Shown: piece after piece, positions 8,890-17,625 of the stretch
How the letters are laid out: the number at the start of each line of letters is the position of its first letter
How positions within the stretch are numbered: the first letter of the stretch is position 1
DNA from: JBGSMF01 sp041740315
GTDB taxonomy: Bacteria; Chloroflexota; Anaerolineae; Fen-1058
DNA: 64,000 nucleotides
Direction: 5' to 3'
NCBI GenBank assembly: GCA_041740315.1
Contig: JBGSMF010000307.1
Location: 41,026 to 105,025, forward strand
Program-made: the position numbers and the translations under genes
The notes under the pieces: model-generated
What the model was told of the DNA's origin: nothing
Databases searched by the model: none
Seen by the model: only the letters and a program-made list of their open reading frames with translations

Positions 8890-8918
8890 ATTGTAACATT
8901 GTTAAAGAGGAGCGTCAA
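8890..8918 (-). promoter_or_regulatory. Sigma-70 promoter, copy 2
   Basis: On the minus strand, TTGACG (8913-8918), 17 bases, then TACAAT (8890-8895). The -35 to -10 block and the flanking bases are the same as at 3073-3101. It would drive the leader ORF at 8778-8882, the GT-C gene and the heparinase-like gene. Confidence 0.75.
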
Positions 8919-8943
8919 CCAACAAGGAATGGTAAAGAGGGAC

Positions 8944-10038
8944 TCAAGGCGAGAGCGCATTTAGCAGCTTGCTGGCTGTTTGTGACCACGGCAATTCCTG
9001 GGCGCGGGCCAACCCTTGCTCTCGCAATTGGCGGCGCAGCGCCGCATCTTGCAAGACGCGCTCAATAGACTCGGCCAACTCGACCGCGTTATTCGGGTCA
9101 ACCAATAGACCGGCTTTTCCAACCGCTTCAGGCAAGGCGGTCGAGTTGCTGACGACAACCGGCGCGCCGCAAGCCATCGCTTCTACTGGCGGCAAACCAA
9201 ACCCCTCATACAACGAGGGATACACCAGCACGCCAGATTGGCGATAAAGGGCCGGCAAATGTTCGGGCGAGACAAATCCAACAATATGCACACCCAATTG
9301 TTGGGCCTGCTCGGTCAAGGTGTCGCTGCTCCAGCGTTGATGCCCAGCCCACACCATAGCGATGGCGTGGCCGAGGCGTGCCCGCAGCAATTTAAAGGCC
9401 TGCAAGACGCGCGCCAGGTTTTTGCGCGGGTGAATATTGCCCACAGCCAAGATATAGCCCGGCTGTAACGCATAGTGTTGCAGCACGGTCTGATCGCTGC
9501 CTGAGGGCCGCGCCGTAAATTCACGACCCACCCCCGGATAGATGACAACAATTTTAGGCGCAGCCGATGGATGAAAACGCACAATTTCCCGGCGAGTAAA
9601 TTCAGATAATGCGATGATTCGCTCTGCCTGGCGAATGGCCATGCCGGTTAACAGCCGCATATACAAAGCGATGGACTGTGGAAAATATTCGGGCCGCGCC
9701 CGGAAAGACATATCGTGCACCAACACGGCTCCACGCGCCGGCAGCACAGGCGGCAGAAAAAAAGTGGCAAGGTACCAATCGGGCCTGGTCTGGCGAAGGT
9801 GTTGCGTTTGCTGCCACAAATAAAAGCGCAGCCGATGGTAACGCCCTATGCTGGCCGTGGGCAAGTGGGCTAGTTGTGGATGCCCTGAAAGCGCGCGCAC
9901 TCCTTCATCTGTCGCCAACAACTCGATTTGGTGCTGCGAACAAGCTAGTTCGCACAGGCCACCCAATAGCCCCAAGAGATAGGCTTCATTGCCACCGCGC
10001 TGCCGCCCAATCTCGGTGGCGTTGATCAGGAGATGCAC
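8944..10038 (-). CDS. GT-B glycosyltransferase, family 4
   Basis: At 364 residues this is a normal GT4 length. The N-terminal half starts HLLINATEIGRQRGGNEAY. The C-terminal donor-binding half has ILAVGNIHPRKNL (about 196-208) and the E-x7-E signature in YPSLYEGFGLPPVEAMACGAPV (about 270-291; first E in YEGFG, second in VEAMA). It probably adds one hexose to a growing glycan at the cytosolic membrane face. Its ATG overlaps the end of the upstream GT4 gene by 13 bases, so the two are co-translated. Substrate not readable. Confidence 0.9.
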   Translation of the reverse strand: MHLLINATEIGRQRGGNEAYLLGLLGGLCELACSQHQIELLATDEGVRALSGHPQLAHLPTASIGRYHRLRFYLWQQTQHLRQTRPDWYLATFFLPPVLPARGAVLVHDMSFRARPEYFPQSIALYMRLLTGMAIRQAERIIALSEFTRREIVRFHPSAAPKIVVIYPGVGREFTARPSGSDQTVLQHYALQPGYILAVGNIHPRKNLARVLQAFKLLRARLGHAIAMVWAGHQRWSSDTLTEQAQQLGVHIVGFVSPEHLPALYRQSGVLVYPSLYEGFGLPPVEAMACGAPVVVSNSTALPEAVGKAGLLVDPNNAVELAESIERVLQDAALRRQLREQGLARAQELPWSQTASKLLNALSP

Positions 10039-11336
10039 TCGACTTGCTCCAAAGGCCCCTCGATCTGCCCCGTCACAATTTGATAGATAGCGTGTGTTTT
10101 GCGATACACACTATCCCACGTGCGGTGCTGGTGAACCCGCTGCCGCCCCTGCTCTCCCATCGCCTGGGCGAGGGATGGATTATCGAGCAAGCGATGAATG
10201 GCTGCGGCGATTTCTTTCACATTGCCAAACTCTACCAGCAGCCCTGTTTGTCCCTCGTCAATCACAGCCGGCACGCCGCCTGCCCGCGCGCCAATAACCG
10301 GCTTGCCACAAGCCCACGCTTCCAGATACACGATGCCAAATGAATCAATGCGCGATGGCATGACGAACACAGTCGTGGCAGCCAGCATGTCTTGCTTGAG
10401 TTGGCCGCCGACCTGGCCCAACAAGCGGATATTTGCCCGGTCGGCCTGAGGTAAAGCCTCGTAATAAGAGTCAAATCCTCCCGCCAGCACTGGCTTGCCT
10501 GCCAACACCAACGTAGCCGACACCCCCTGCTGCCATAGCTGGCGCATCGCCTCACACACATGAAGCACGCCCTTGTCAAAAGTCAATGCACCCATAAAGG
10601 TGATTACCGGTCCCTGGATGTTTTGTTGCAAGCAGAAGCGTTGGGCGTCGCCAGTTTGTAATTTATCCGGGTCCACTCCCATCCCCACGCTAATGATTCG
10701 ATTGGGCTGCAACCCCATTCCAACCAACACCTCGCGCTCGAGAGCGGTCTGCACAACGATGGCGTGGCTCTGGCTCAGGGCGTCTAGTTGGTGGCGCATG
10801 GTGTAATTGCGCTGCACCTCCCACGCGCCAATGTGCACAAAGGGGGTGGTGACAAATGGAATGTCAAGCCGGCGAGCATAGCGGCCGGCCGCAATCAAGG
10901 GCCATTCCAGCGCAATGTTCACTCCGTGAATAATATTGGGCTTGGGAGCAAACGCTTGAATGGCGGCCTCAATGTGGGGAACGCGCGGCATCCAGGGCGA
11001 CATCTGATTGAGCGCAGCCAAGGCTCCCCAAGGCAACCCTGACACCATTGGCGACAACCTTCGCATCAGGTAAAACGACCACGGCGACAGAGGCAAATGT
11101 CCTAGCGCACAACGATGAATAGCGACGCCATTATAGCAATCTGGGCCTGGCTGCGCCTGGGGAGAACGTGGGTTCCAGAAACAATCTACCTGAGTAGCCG
11201 TTGTCGTGATTACACTCACATCATGGCCGTTTTGCGCCAGGCGTTCTGCCATCGCCTGCACATACGTTTCAGCGCCGCCGACGAAAGGATAGTAGCTGGG
11301 GGTGACGAGGAGAACCGAAAGTTTTTTATTTGTCAT
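10026..11336 (-). CDS. GT-B glycosyltransferase, family 4
   Basis: The 436-residue protein has the Gly-rich N-terminal motif TPSYYPFVGGAETYVQAMAE (9-28), a mid-region VITFMGALTFDKGVLHV that starts the donor domain, and the E-x7-E motif around MPSRIDSFGIVYLEAWACGKP (about 335-355; the first E is replaced by D in RIDSFG). It follows a short gap of 84 bases from the SBBP protein gene and overlaps the next GT4 gene by 13 bases. The role is one sugar transfer step in the surface glycan pathway; the linkage cannot be told. Confidence 0.88.
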   Translation of the reverse strand: MTNKKLSVLLVTPSYYPFVGGAETYVQAMAERLAQNGHDVSVITTTATQVDCFWNPRSPQAQPGPDCYNGVAIHRCALGHLPLSPWSFYLMRRLSPMVSGLPWGALAALNQMSPWMPRVPHIEAAIQAFAPKPNIIHGVNIALEWPLIAAGRYARRLDIPFVTTPFVHIGAWEVQRNYTMRHQLDALSQSHAIVVQTALEREVLVGMGLQPNRIISVGMGVDPDKLQTGDAQRFCLQQNIQGPVITFMGALTFDKGVLHVCEAMRQLWQQGVSATLVLAGKPVLAGGFDSYYEALPQADRANIRLLGQVGGQLKQDMLAATTVFVMPSRIDSFGIVYLEAWACGKPVIGARAGGVPAVIDEGQTGLLVEFGNVKEIAAAIHRLLDNPSLAQAMGEQGRQRVHQHRTWDSVYRKTHAIYQIVTGQIEGPLEQVECIS

Positions 11337-11420
11337 AGGGGTGCGTGAGATTGTTCGAGGCCAGGGTCATCTACTCTTGCGCTATTTGGGGTGAAATAGA
11401 ACCACATTCTCGCATTACCA

Positions 11421-14069
11421 TTACCAATTTCTTTGCACGAGGGGCAAGTAGATCTGCTCGGAAGCCGGCGTGATAGTAAAGTTTTGGCTAGTGACATCCG
11501 GCGGCACGCTGACCAGGCGAGAGACAGGGGTGTAGCCACTCTTGAGTAGTGTAATGGTGTACGTGCCGCCAGCCAGGTCGCCAAGGACGTAATCGCCATG
11601 AGCATCAGTGATGGCGGTATTGCCTACGCTCTCCACTATGGTCACGCCTGCCACGGGGCTGCCAGCATCATCAGACACGTGACCTGAAACAGAGTAAGCA
11701 AGCGGTATTCGCAACTTGACCACAAAAGCGTTATGAGCGCCGCTGCTGGGAGTAGAGTTGAACGCCAGGGTTGTGGTAGGAAAGTCCGTCGAGTCGCTGT
11801 AGCCTGTGATAAAAGCAGCGCCGCTTTTATCTACAGCAATAGCGCTGCCGTAATCGCCTCCGCTTCCTCCCAGAAAAGTAGCATACGAGAGCGAGCCGAT
11901 GGAATCTAGCTGCGCCACAAATACATCGCCATTGTTAAAAGAGCCGCCATTATAGCTTTTATCAAAAGCTTTCTTGGTGGCGGGAAAATCTGCAGACAAG
12001 GTGTTGCCCGTGACATAGGCCTTGTTGTTCTCATCAACCACAAGGGAAAAGCCATATTCAGTTCCGCTTCCGCCCAAGAGAGTAGCATAGTTTACGAAAG
12101 AGCCACTGGCATCCAACTTGACAATGAACGCATCGCTCAGGCCCTTCAATCGAGTGCCATCTGTAGTAGGAAAATCAAACGAAGCGGTCATGCCCATAAC
12201 ATAAGCGTTGCCTGCGCTATCTACTGCTATGGCACGCCCACTATCGGGGCCGGTGTTGCTCAGAAAGGTAGCATAGACCAGGGTCGAAGCAGCAGGATCC
12301 AGTTTCACCACAAAAGCGGCAAAAGCGCCACTAGAGGTAGCCGTAAAGGTCTTGGTAGCAGGAAAGTTGGCCGAGGCGGTGGCGCCGGTCACATAAGCGT
12401 TACCGGCCGCATCTACAGCAACGCCATTGCCCATTTCATCGCCAACCCCGCCCAAGAAGGTAGCATAGTCCAAGGCTGAACCGCTGGGATTCAGCTTGAC
12501 CACAAAAACATCCATCAGGCCGCCAATCGCTGCGGCGAACGCGCCCGCTGTAGTGGGAAAATCTGTAGAGCTAGTTTTGCCGGTGATGTAAGCATGGCCG
12601 GCTTGATCTATAGCGAGGCTTTGCCCGCCCTCAGCGTCGCTCCCGCCCAAGAAGGTAGAGTATTCCAGCGCAGAACCGGTGGGATTTAGTTTGACCACAA
12701 AAACGTCCATCAAACCGTTGTGAGTCGTAATATATGCGCCAGAGGTGATGGGGAAATCAGCCGAGTCAGTTTCGCCCGTAATGTAGGCATAGCCAACCTC
12801 ATCTACAGCCAGGCTATAGCCCTTGTCCTCACCAGTCCCGCCCAAGAAGGTAGCATAATCTAAGGTTGAACCGCTGGGGTTCAGCTTGACCACAAAAACA
12901 TCCATCGAGCCGCTGTGGGTGGTGGTGAATACGCCAGGTTGAGTGGGAAAATCGGGAGAGCCAGTTTCGCCAGTGATGTAGGCGTTGCCTGCTCCATCTA
13001 CAACAATGCCGCGGCCCCTATCTTCGCTACTCCCATCTAAAAAAGTGGCGTAGAGCAGTTTGGGCAAGTCATCCTGAGGGTCAATCACCTGTTGTGTGAC
13101 TGGGGCAGGTTGAGCGAGGGGAGAGGCAAAGGGACTGGTGATTTCCTGGCCGCCGAGCACCGGCGCGCTTGCCCCTGCGGCTGCCAGCAGAGGCAAAACA
13201 ATGTCACCTACTGCCGTGGACAATCGCAAATGATTGTTCGCTGCGCCACTCTCGCCCTCGCCCCTAGAGAGAGAAAGTGATTCCAAGCTCAGGGCAGCCG
13301 CGCCCTCTACGCGCAGCCGCACATTCGAAATATCAAAACTCGGATCGCGGACCGCAAGCTGCCAATCCCAGCGCCCATTTTCGCCGGTGATTTGCAAGTC
13401 TACACCTGGATAGAGGTCTATATAACGCACGCCACCCCACACTGGCACGTCAGTATGCCAGTCAGACGGATTGCTGCCAATGAGAAAAGACACGCGCGTA
13501 TTTAGGCGATTAAAAGGCACTAGTTGGGGATGAGAATTGGCATTGGAAAAGCTCACCTTGAGATTGACGCCTCTTTGCGACGCGGCAAGGGGAGGAAAAG
13601 ACTCTAGACCTAGCTCGTTTATGTTTGTTGGCGATTGTGTTTTCGGGCTTGCTCGTTCGAGCGCGGTGACCCACACTCCATCTTCGGCCAACCATATAGA
13701 GCGGTCGCTGCCCCGCACCAAAAAGCGGGCCGTGTTGCTAAACTGCCCAACGTTTTCGATAAACATCAAGTTGCTGCCCAAGGCCACGTTGCCAGGTGAG
13801 CCAACTTGCAGCTGGGGGGTAGCTTGGGCTGTGGGCTGAGGCGGAGTTGAGGTTGGCAGTTGGCCTGCCGTGCCTGTGAGCAACTTGAGGAGGTCTGCCT
13901 GTGTCAAGGCCACCAAGATGGCAGCCAGAGCCAAGACAGCCAGCGCCATCCAGGTCCAGCGCCCGGCAGAACGCCCCAAGCGCCTGAATCGCTGGCGGAT
14001 GGATGGGCGCTGCAGCGGTTGAGAACCAGAGGGTTCTGGTTTTTGCTTGCTCTTGTTTTGTGAATTCAT
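11421..14069 (-). CDS. Secreted SBBP-repeat beta-propeller protein with carboxypeptidase-regulatory-like domain
   Basis: The 882-residue protein begins with a basic cytosolic tail and one membrane helix (about 40-62), then a DUF7948-like domain (FIENVGQ at about 103, then RGSDRSIWL). A beta-propeller follows, built of seven recognisable SBBP blades (about 335-755), each of the form YATFLGG...AVD..GNAYITG.T.S.DFPTT. Next is a carboxypeptidase-regulatory-like Ig fold (SGHVSDDAGSPVAG, about 785-865). It ends in QIYLPLVQRNW, the tail shared with other secreted proteins here. It likely works as a surface adhesion or structural protein; no enzyme residues are visible. The DNA is repetitive across the blades. 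Confidence 0.85.
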   Translation of the reverse strand: MNSQNKSKQKPEPSGSQPLQRPSIRQRFRRLGRSAGRWTWMALAVLALAAILVALTQADLLKLLTGTAGQLPTSTPPQPTAQATPQLQVGSPGNVALGSNLMFIENVGQFSNTARFLVRGSDRSIWLAEDGVWVTALERASPKTQSPTNINELGLESFPPLAASQRGVNLKVSFSNANSHPQLVPFNRLNTRVSFLIGSNPSDWHTDVPVWGGVRYIDLYPGVDLQITGENGRWDWQLAVRDPSFDISNVRLRVEGAAALSLESLSLSRGEGESGAANNHLRLSTAVGDIVLPLLAAAGASAPVLGGQEITSPFASPLAQPAPVTQQVIDPQDDLPKLLYATFLDGSSEDRGRGIVVDGAGNAYITGETGSPDFPTQPGVFTTTHSGSMDVFVVKLNPSGSTLDYATFLGGTGEDKGYSLAVDEVGYAYITGETDSADFPITSGAYITTHNGLMDVFVVKLNPTGSALEYSTFLGGSDAEGGQSLAIDQAGHAYITGKTSSTDFPTTAGAFAAAIGGLMDVFVVKLNPSGSALDYATFLGGVGDEMGNGVAVDAAGNAYVTGATASANFPATKTFTATSSGAFAAFVVKLDPAASTLVYATFLSNTGPDSGRAIAVDSAGNAYVMGMTASFDFPTTDGTRLKGLSDAFIVKLDASGSFVNYATLLGGSGTEYGFSLVVDENNKAYVTGNTLSADFPATKKAFDKSYNGGSFNNGDVFVAQLDSIGSLSYATFLGGSGGDYGSAIAVDKSGAAFITGYSDSTDFPTTTLAFNSTPSSGAHNAFVVKLRIPLAYSVSGHVSDDAGSPVAGVTIVESVGNTAITDAHGDYVLGDLAGGTYTITLLKSGYTPVSRLVSVPPDVTSQNFTITPASEQIYLPLVQRNW

Positions 14070-14177
14070 GATATGGTTTCCATTTCACCCAATAGCTTGG
14101 TGATTTACGGCTCAGCGCACAAGGCGCGCATTTAGGCTAGTTCCTGTTGGGAAACTCTTTCCCGACAGAAACCAGGC

Positions 14178-14242
14178 TAACCACCAAGACACCAAGCCAA
14201 AAGAGATGCCAAGATTGTGTGCTTTTGCGCCTTGGTGGTAAG
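14178..14242. repeat. CACCAAG-type palindromic repeat
   Basis: AACCACCAAGACACCAAG on the left and CGCCTTGGTGGTAA on the right form imperfect inverted arms. It is one of two palindromes that fill the 390-base gap 14070-14460 between two secreted-protein genes; nothing else is seen there. Confidence 0.65.
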
Positions 14243-14279
14243 AAACGCACTATGGTTGAATAATCGTAACTGCTCAGCC

Positions 14280-14378
14280 GTTACACAGAGATTCACAGAG
14301 AACACACGGAGAAACGCAGAGAATTAGAAACAAAAATCTCTGTGAGCCTCTGCGTTTACTCGGTGCAGCTCTGTGACC
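14280..14378. repeat. CACAGAG-type palindromic repeat
   Basis: The left arm, with TTACACAGAGATTCACAGAG and CGCAGAG, is mirrored by CTCTGTGAGCCTCTGCG and CTCTGTGA on the right. It has the same architecture as the copy at 59452-59526, with CACAGAG in place of CACCAAG units. Confidence 0.65.
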
Positions 14379-14460
14379 AGAGTAGTTACGAATAATCAAA
14401 ATAATCTCACTCACTATTCTAGTCGTCAGAACAACGACCAATGGGTCGCTACCTGCCGGA

Positions 14461-16440
14461 CTATTTTTTTACGATTGGCAAAAAAACCGGGTAAATCTGT
14501 TCGACGACTTTTACCGTCACCGGCACAGTGGCCGGGCTGCCAGCCACTGGGTTAGCGCCTGACAGGCCCTCAAACACTAGAGGCCCAAAGTCATAGGTGC
14601 CCAGCGCATAACTGGGGCTGCCGGTATGGGCCGTAACGGTCAACAGTGCCTGGGTCACCACCGTGCCCGACAAGTGGCTGAGCGTCACGCTGGGAGTAGA
14701 CGTTGCAGTCCAGTTAAAGCCTTGGTCGCCCGTGTTTTTAATGGTCAAGTGAAATTCGTGGTCGCTTGGATCGCCCTGCTGGTGCAGCAAGAAAATCGTA
14801 GATGGAATAACCGACAGGCCAGGCGGGCTGAGGTAGCGCCCGGTATGGCGGGCGTCGCGGCGAAACATTGGCCAGGCCAGAGCGCCCGTGCTGGCCGGTT
14901 TCCAGGCGTAAATTGCTCCCCCGTCAGGGTTAGGGCCGGCATAGTTTTGCCCGCCACTAGCGACGACTTCCAGGCCGCCATCGCCGTTCAAATCACCCAC
15001 GGCCGGCGTGCCATAGACAGAGTTGGCGGCATAAAAAGTCAGTTGGGTGGTCGGCGCCACAGTGCGCGCACAAGCCGGCTTGTTGGGGCCAACCGAAGAA
15101 TAGTCGGTATAATAGGTCCCGTTGCGATTCAGAACAGCGATTTCCCAGGCATGACTGAACAGGATTTCAAAATTTCCATCGCCTGTGATGTCGGCAACAA
15201 CGGGCGACGAATGAGTAATAAAAGCGTTGCCCAGCCAATCGCACACCATCGTTTCAAATAACTTGGCGCCCGTTTTGCCATCCCAGGCAAATACTTTGCT
15301 GCCCAGGTCTTGGCCGCCGGTCTCGGCCCCATCTCCAACGTTGGAAATAATAACCACGTCCAGGCCGCCATTTTTGTTCAAATCGGCCAGCGCCGGAGAA
15401 GTAAAGACGCGCCCGCTTGTGGCCCAATAGTATTTTTGCGCCAGGGCCGAGGTGACCGGAGCGCCCGGAACAAAATTCCAAGCCGTGGTGTAATAGCCCT
15501 TGTTGGCAAGATGGGTGCCCGTGCCGATGACAATCTCCAATTTCCCATCGGCGTCAATATCGCCAACGGCAGGAGACGAATATAGCCGCTGGTCAAACCA
15601 GCGCCGGGCCAGTTGCGCGCCATTGATGTCTAAGACGTACAGATAGCCGCCGCTGGGGTCGCCGTAGCGGTTGCCGGCCGTAATATCGGCGCCGGTAATG
15701 ATTTCCAGAATGCCATCGCCGTTGAGATCGGCCACCGCCGGTGAAGACCAAATCACGTCTTCATTATAAAAGCCATGCATACCGCAGTGGTGCTGGCCCG
15801 AGATGGCGTTCAACTCCGGCCATAGTGGGATGCCGGCGCCATTCAGCATATAGATGCATTGGTCCCAAGCGCCAAACACGATTTCTTGGTCGCCATCGTG
15901 GTCAAGATCGGCAATGGTCGGCGATGAGAAGACAGGATCAGTGAAACCGTTAGGGGCGTGGTTGAGCCAATCTTGGGTGTCAAAAATCCACTTTTGGGCG
16001 CCTGTCTGCGCGTTGACGGCCAGCACCCCTCCATTGGCGCAGTTTTCGCTTTGAACACTCCCTAGCCCTACGACGACCTCTGGCACACCGTCATTGTCAA
16101 TATCGGCTACGGCCGGCGTCGAATGAATGGGCGCGCGAGTCTGAATGTTCCACAAGACTGTCCCCACAGCATTGACGGCATACAGGCGGCCTCGGCAATT
16201 GGGGTTCGATTCGTCAGGCTTGCCAACAAAAATCTCTAGCTGGCCATCGCCATTTGCGTCAGCCAGTGTCAGAGAAGCTTCAGAATATACCCCCCCATTG
16301 CCCAGGGCGGCTGGAAAACCAGCCACGCTAGGCGGATTAATGTTCCAAGCAGCCTGAATTTGTGGAGGTCGCTGAAGAGGAATCAAGAGCGTAAAAATCA
16401 CAAGCGTCAAAATCAGGCCAATTCGCTTCAAGCCAACCAT
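14461..16440 (-). CDS. Secreted FG-GAP/VCBS-repeat beta-propeller protein
   Basis: The 659-residue protein has a signal peptide (about 1-31, ending PPQIQAA). Eight FG-GAP-type segments follow, with calcium-loop patterns such as LADANGDGQLEIFVG, VADIDNDGVPEVVVG, IADLDHDGDQEIVFG and VGDLNGDGGLEVVASGG, spread over about 55-510. These fold as an integrin-alpha-like propeller. A BACON/Ig-like domain (about 540-640) precedes the C-terminal QIYPVFLPIVKK, the shared tail. The likely role is calcium-dependent adhesion or envelope structure. It is separated from neighbours by repeats, so it may be its own transcript. Confidence 0.85.
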   Translation of the reverse strand: MVGLKRIGLILTLVIFTLLIPLQRPPQIQAAWNINPPSVAGFPAALGNGGVYSEASLTLADANGDGQLEIFVGKPDESNPNCRGRLYAVNAVGTVLWNIQTRAPIHSTPAVADIDNDGVPEVVVGLGSVQSENCANGGVLAVNAQTGAQKWIFDTQDWLNHAPNGFTDPVFSSPTIADLDHDGDQEIVFGAWDQCIYMLNGAGIPLWPELNAISGQHHCGMHGFYNEDVIWSSPAVADLNGDGILEIITGADITAGNRYGDPSGGYLYVLDINGAQLARRWFDQRLYSSPAVGDIDADGKLEIVIGTGTHLANKGYYTTAWNFVPGAPVTSALAQKYYWATSGRVFTSPALADLNKNGGLDVVIISNVGDGAETGGQDLGSKVFAWDGKTGAKLFETMVCDWLGNAFITHSSPVVADITGDGNFEILFSHAWEIAVLNRNGTYYTDYSSVGPNKPACARTVAPTTQLTFYAANSVYGTPAVGDLNGDGGLEVVASGGQNYAGPNPDGGAIYAWKPASTGALAWPMFRRDARHTGRYLSPPGLSVIPSTIFLLHQQGDPSDHEFHLTIKNTGDQGFNWTATSTPSVTLSHLSGTVVTQALLTVTAHTGSPSYALGTYDFGPLVFEGLSGANPVAGSPATVPVTVKVVEQIYPVFLPIVKK

Positions 16441-16536
16441 ACCATCTCACCACCCACATCCATCTACGCCTCATCCATTACATCTGGCCCGCCGCCCAGC
16501 TGGCATAGGGATGCCAGCCTGCTCTCTAACGGGCTG

Positions 16537-17625
16537 CTAGCCCGCCGTGAAATGCTTGATGATCTGCTGCAACCTGGCGGCAACCAGTTCGGGCGACAAT
16601 TCTGCCAAACGCGCCCGCTGGCGCTCTACAATACGCTGCCGCACATTCACATCTTTCACAATTACATCAATCAGCTCACCCATTATATCATAGCGTTTGC
16701 GATTGACCAATACCCCCGCCCCACCCAGGGCATAGGGCACGCCCGTGGCGTTATAAGCAATGACCGGCACATCAAAGCGCATCGCTTCGACCAGGGGAAC
16801 GCAAAAGCCCTCGTGCTCGCTGAGGCACACAAATACGCTGGCCGCTCGGTAATAGCCCCCCAAGCCTTCATTCAGCCCGATTGGCCCAAGCAAGTGAACG
16901 TGCTCAAGCCCCAGCATTTGCGCCAGCAGCTCCAATTCCAGGCGGTAGCCGGGCGCATTGGCATCCGAGCCGATCAAGAACAAGCGCGAGTGGGGATTCA
17001 CCAGGTGGTAATAATAGTTAAAAGCCCGGATGAGATCGTCTTGCCGCTTGTTTGGCACCAGCCGCCCAACAAAGAGCCAATTGACCCAGCCATCTTTGTA
17101 ACGGGCCACAACACTGCGCCCGGCCGGGCTGTCTGCCGACGCCAACAACTCGTCAAAGTAGACAAAGTAAGGCAACACCTCAACCTGTTTGAATCCGAGC
17201 GCAAGCATTTCTTGGCGGTTGTATTCTGAGGCGGCCAAGGCAAGGGGAGCGCCCTGGAGCAAGACCAGTTCCCGGCGGCCCTGGTCTAGCAAGTTTGCAA
17301 ACTCTAGGTTATAGCCCCGCATAAACTCGGCGGGCGTCACATTGTGATAATAGGGCGCCACGCGATCTGGCAATTGCCGGACGAATTCGGTCAGCGGCGA
17401 GCCGATAGAGTAATGAAAAATCAAGCCGGTATTGGGGTCGCCGCGATAGCGGGTGTATTCCACGCCGGGGTCAGGCAAGCGCTGGTCGCGAAAGTGGGCA
17501 TAGACCTGAGATTTAAAGCCCCACTGCCGCAGCAATTCCCTGATGCGAAAAGCCTGGTTGCCCAGCGCATCGCCGTAAAGGAACGCCGGCATGATTTGGT
17601 GGATAGCTCGAATCACTCTAGCCAT
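16537..17625 (-). CDS. GT-B glycosyltransferase, family 4 (paralog of 23686-24762)
   Basis: I choose ATG 17625 (MARVIRAIHQIMPAFLYGDA), giving 362 residues. A longer frame to 17751 lies wholly inside the upstream gene and is proline/glycine-rich out-of-frame sequence. HYSIGSPLTEF, YYHNVTPAEF, LFVGRLVPNKRQDDLI and the E-x7-E region SEHEGFCVPLVEAMRFDVPV align with the gene at 23686-24762, so the two are paralogs. The ATG lies 13 bases inside the upstream GT4 gene. Probable role: adding the same or a related sugar. It is the last gene of the run that begins near 38.9 kb. Confidence 0.88.
   Translation of the reverse strand: MARVIRAIHQIMPAFLYGDALGNQAFRIRELLRQWGFKSQVYAHFRDQRLPDPGVEYTRYRGDPNTGLIFHYSIGSPLTEFVRQLPDRVAPYYHNVTPAEFMRGYNLEFANLLDQGRRELVLLQGAPLALAASEYNRQEMLALGFKQVEVLPYFVYFDELLASADSPAGRSVVARYKDGWVNWLFVGRLVPNKRQDDLIRAFNYYYHLVNPHSRLFLIGSDANAPGYRLELELLAQMLGLEHVHLLGPIGLNEGLGGYYRAASVFVCLSEHEGFCVPLVEAMRFDVPVIAYNATGVPYALGGAGVLVNRKRYDIMGELIDVIVKDVNVRQRIVERQRARLAELSPELVAARLQQIIKHFTAG

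Noticed and set aside
16360..17229. 289-codon plus-strand frame
   Set aside because: It lies antisense to the GT4 gene at 16537-17625, has no ribosome site and no motif.
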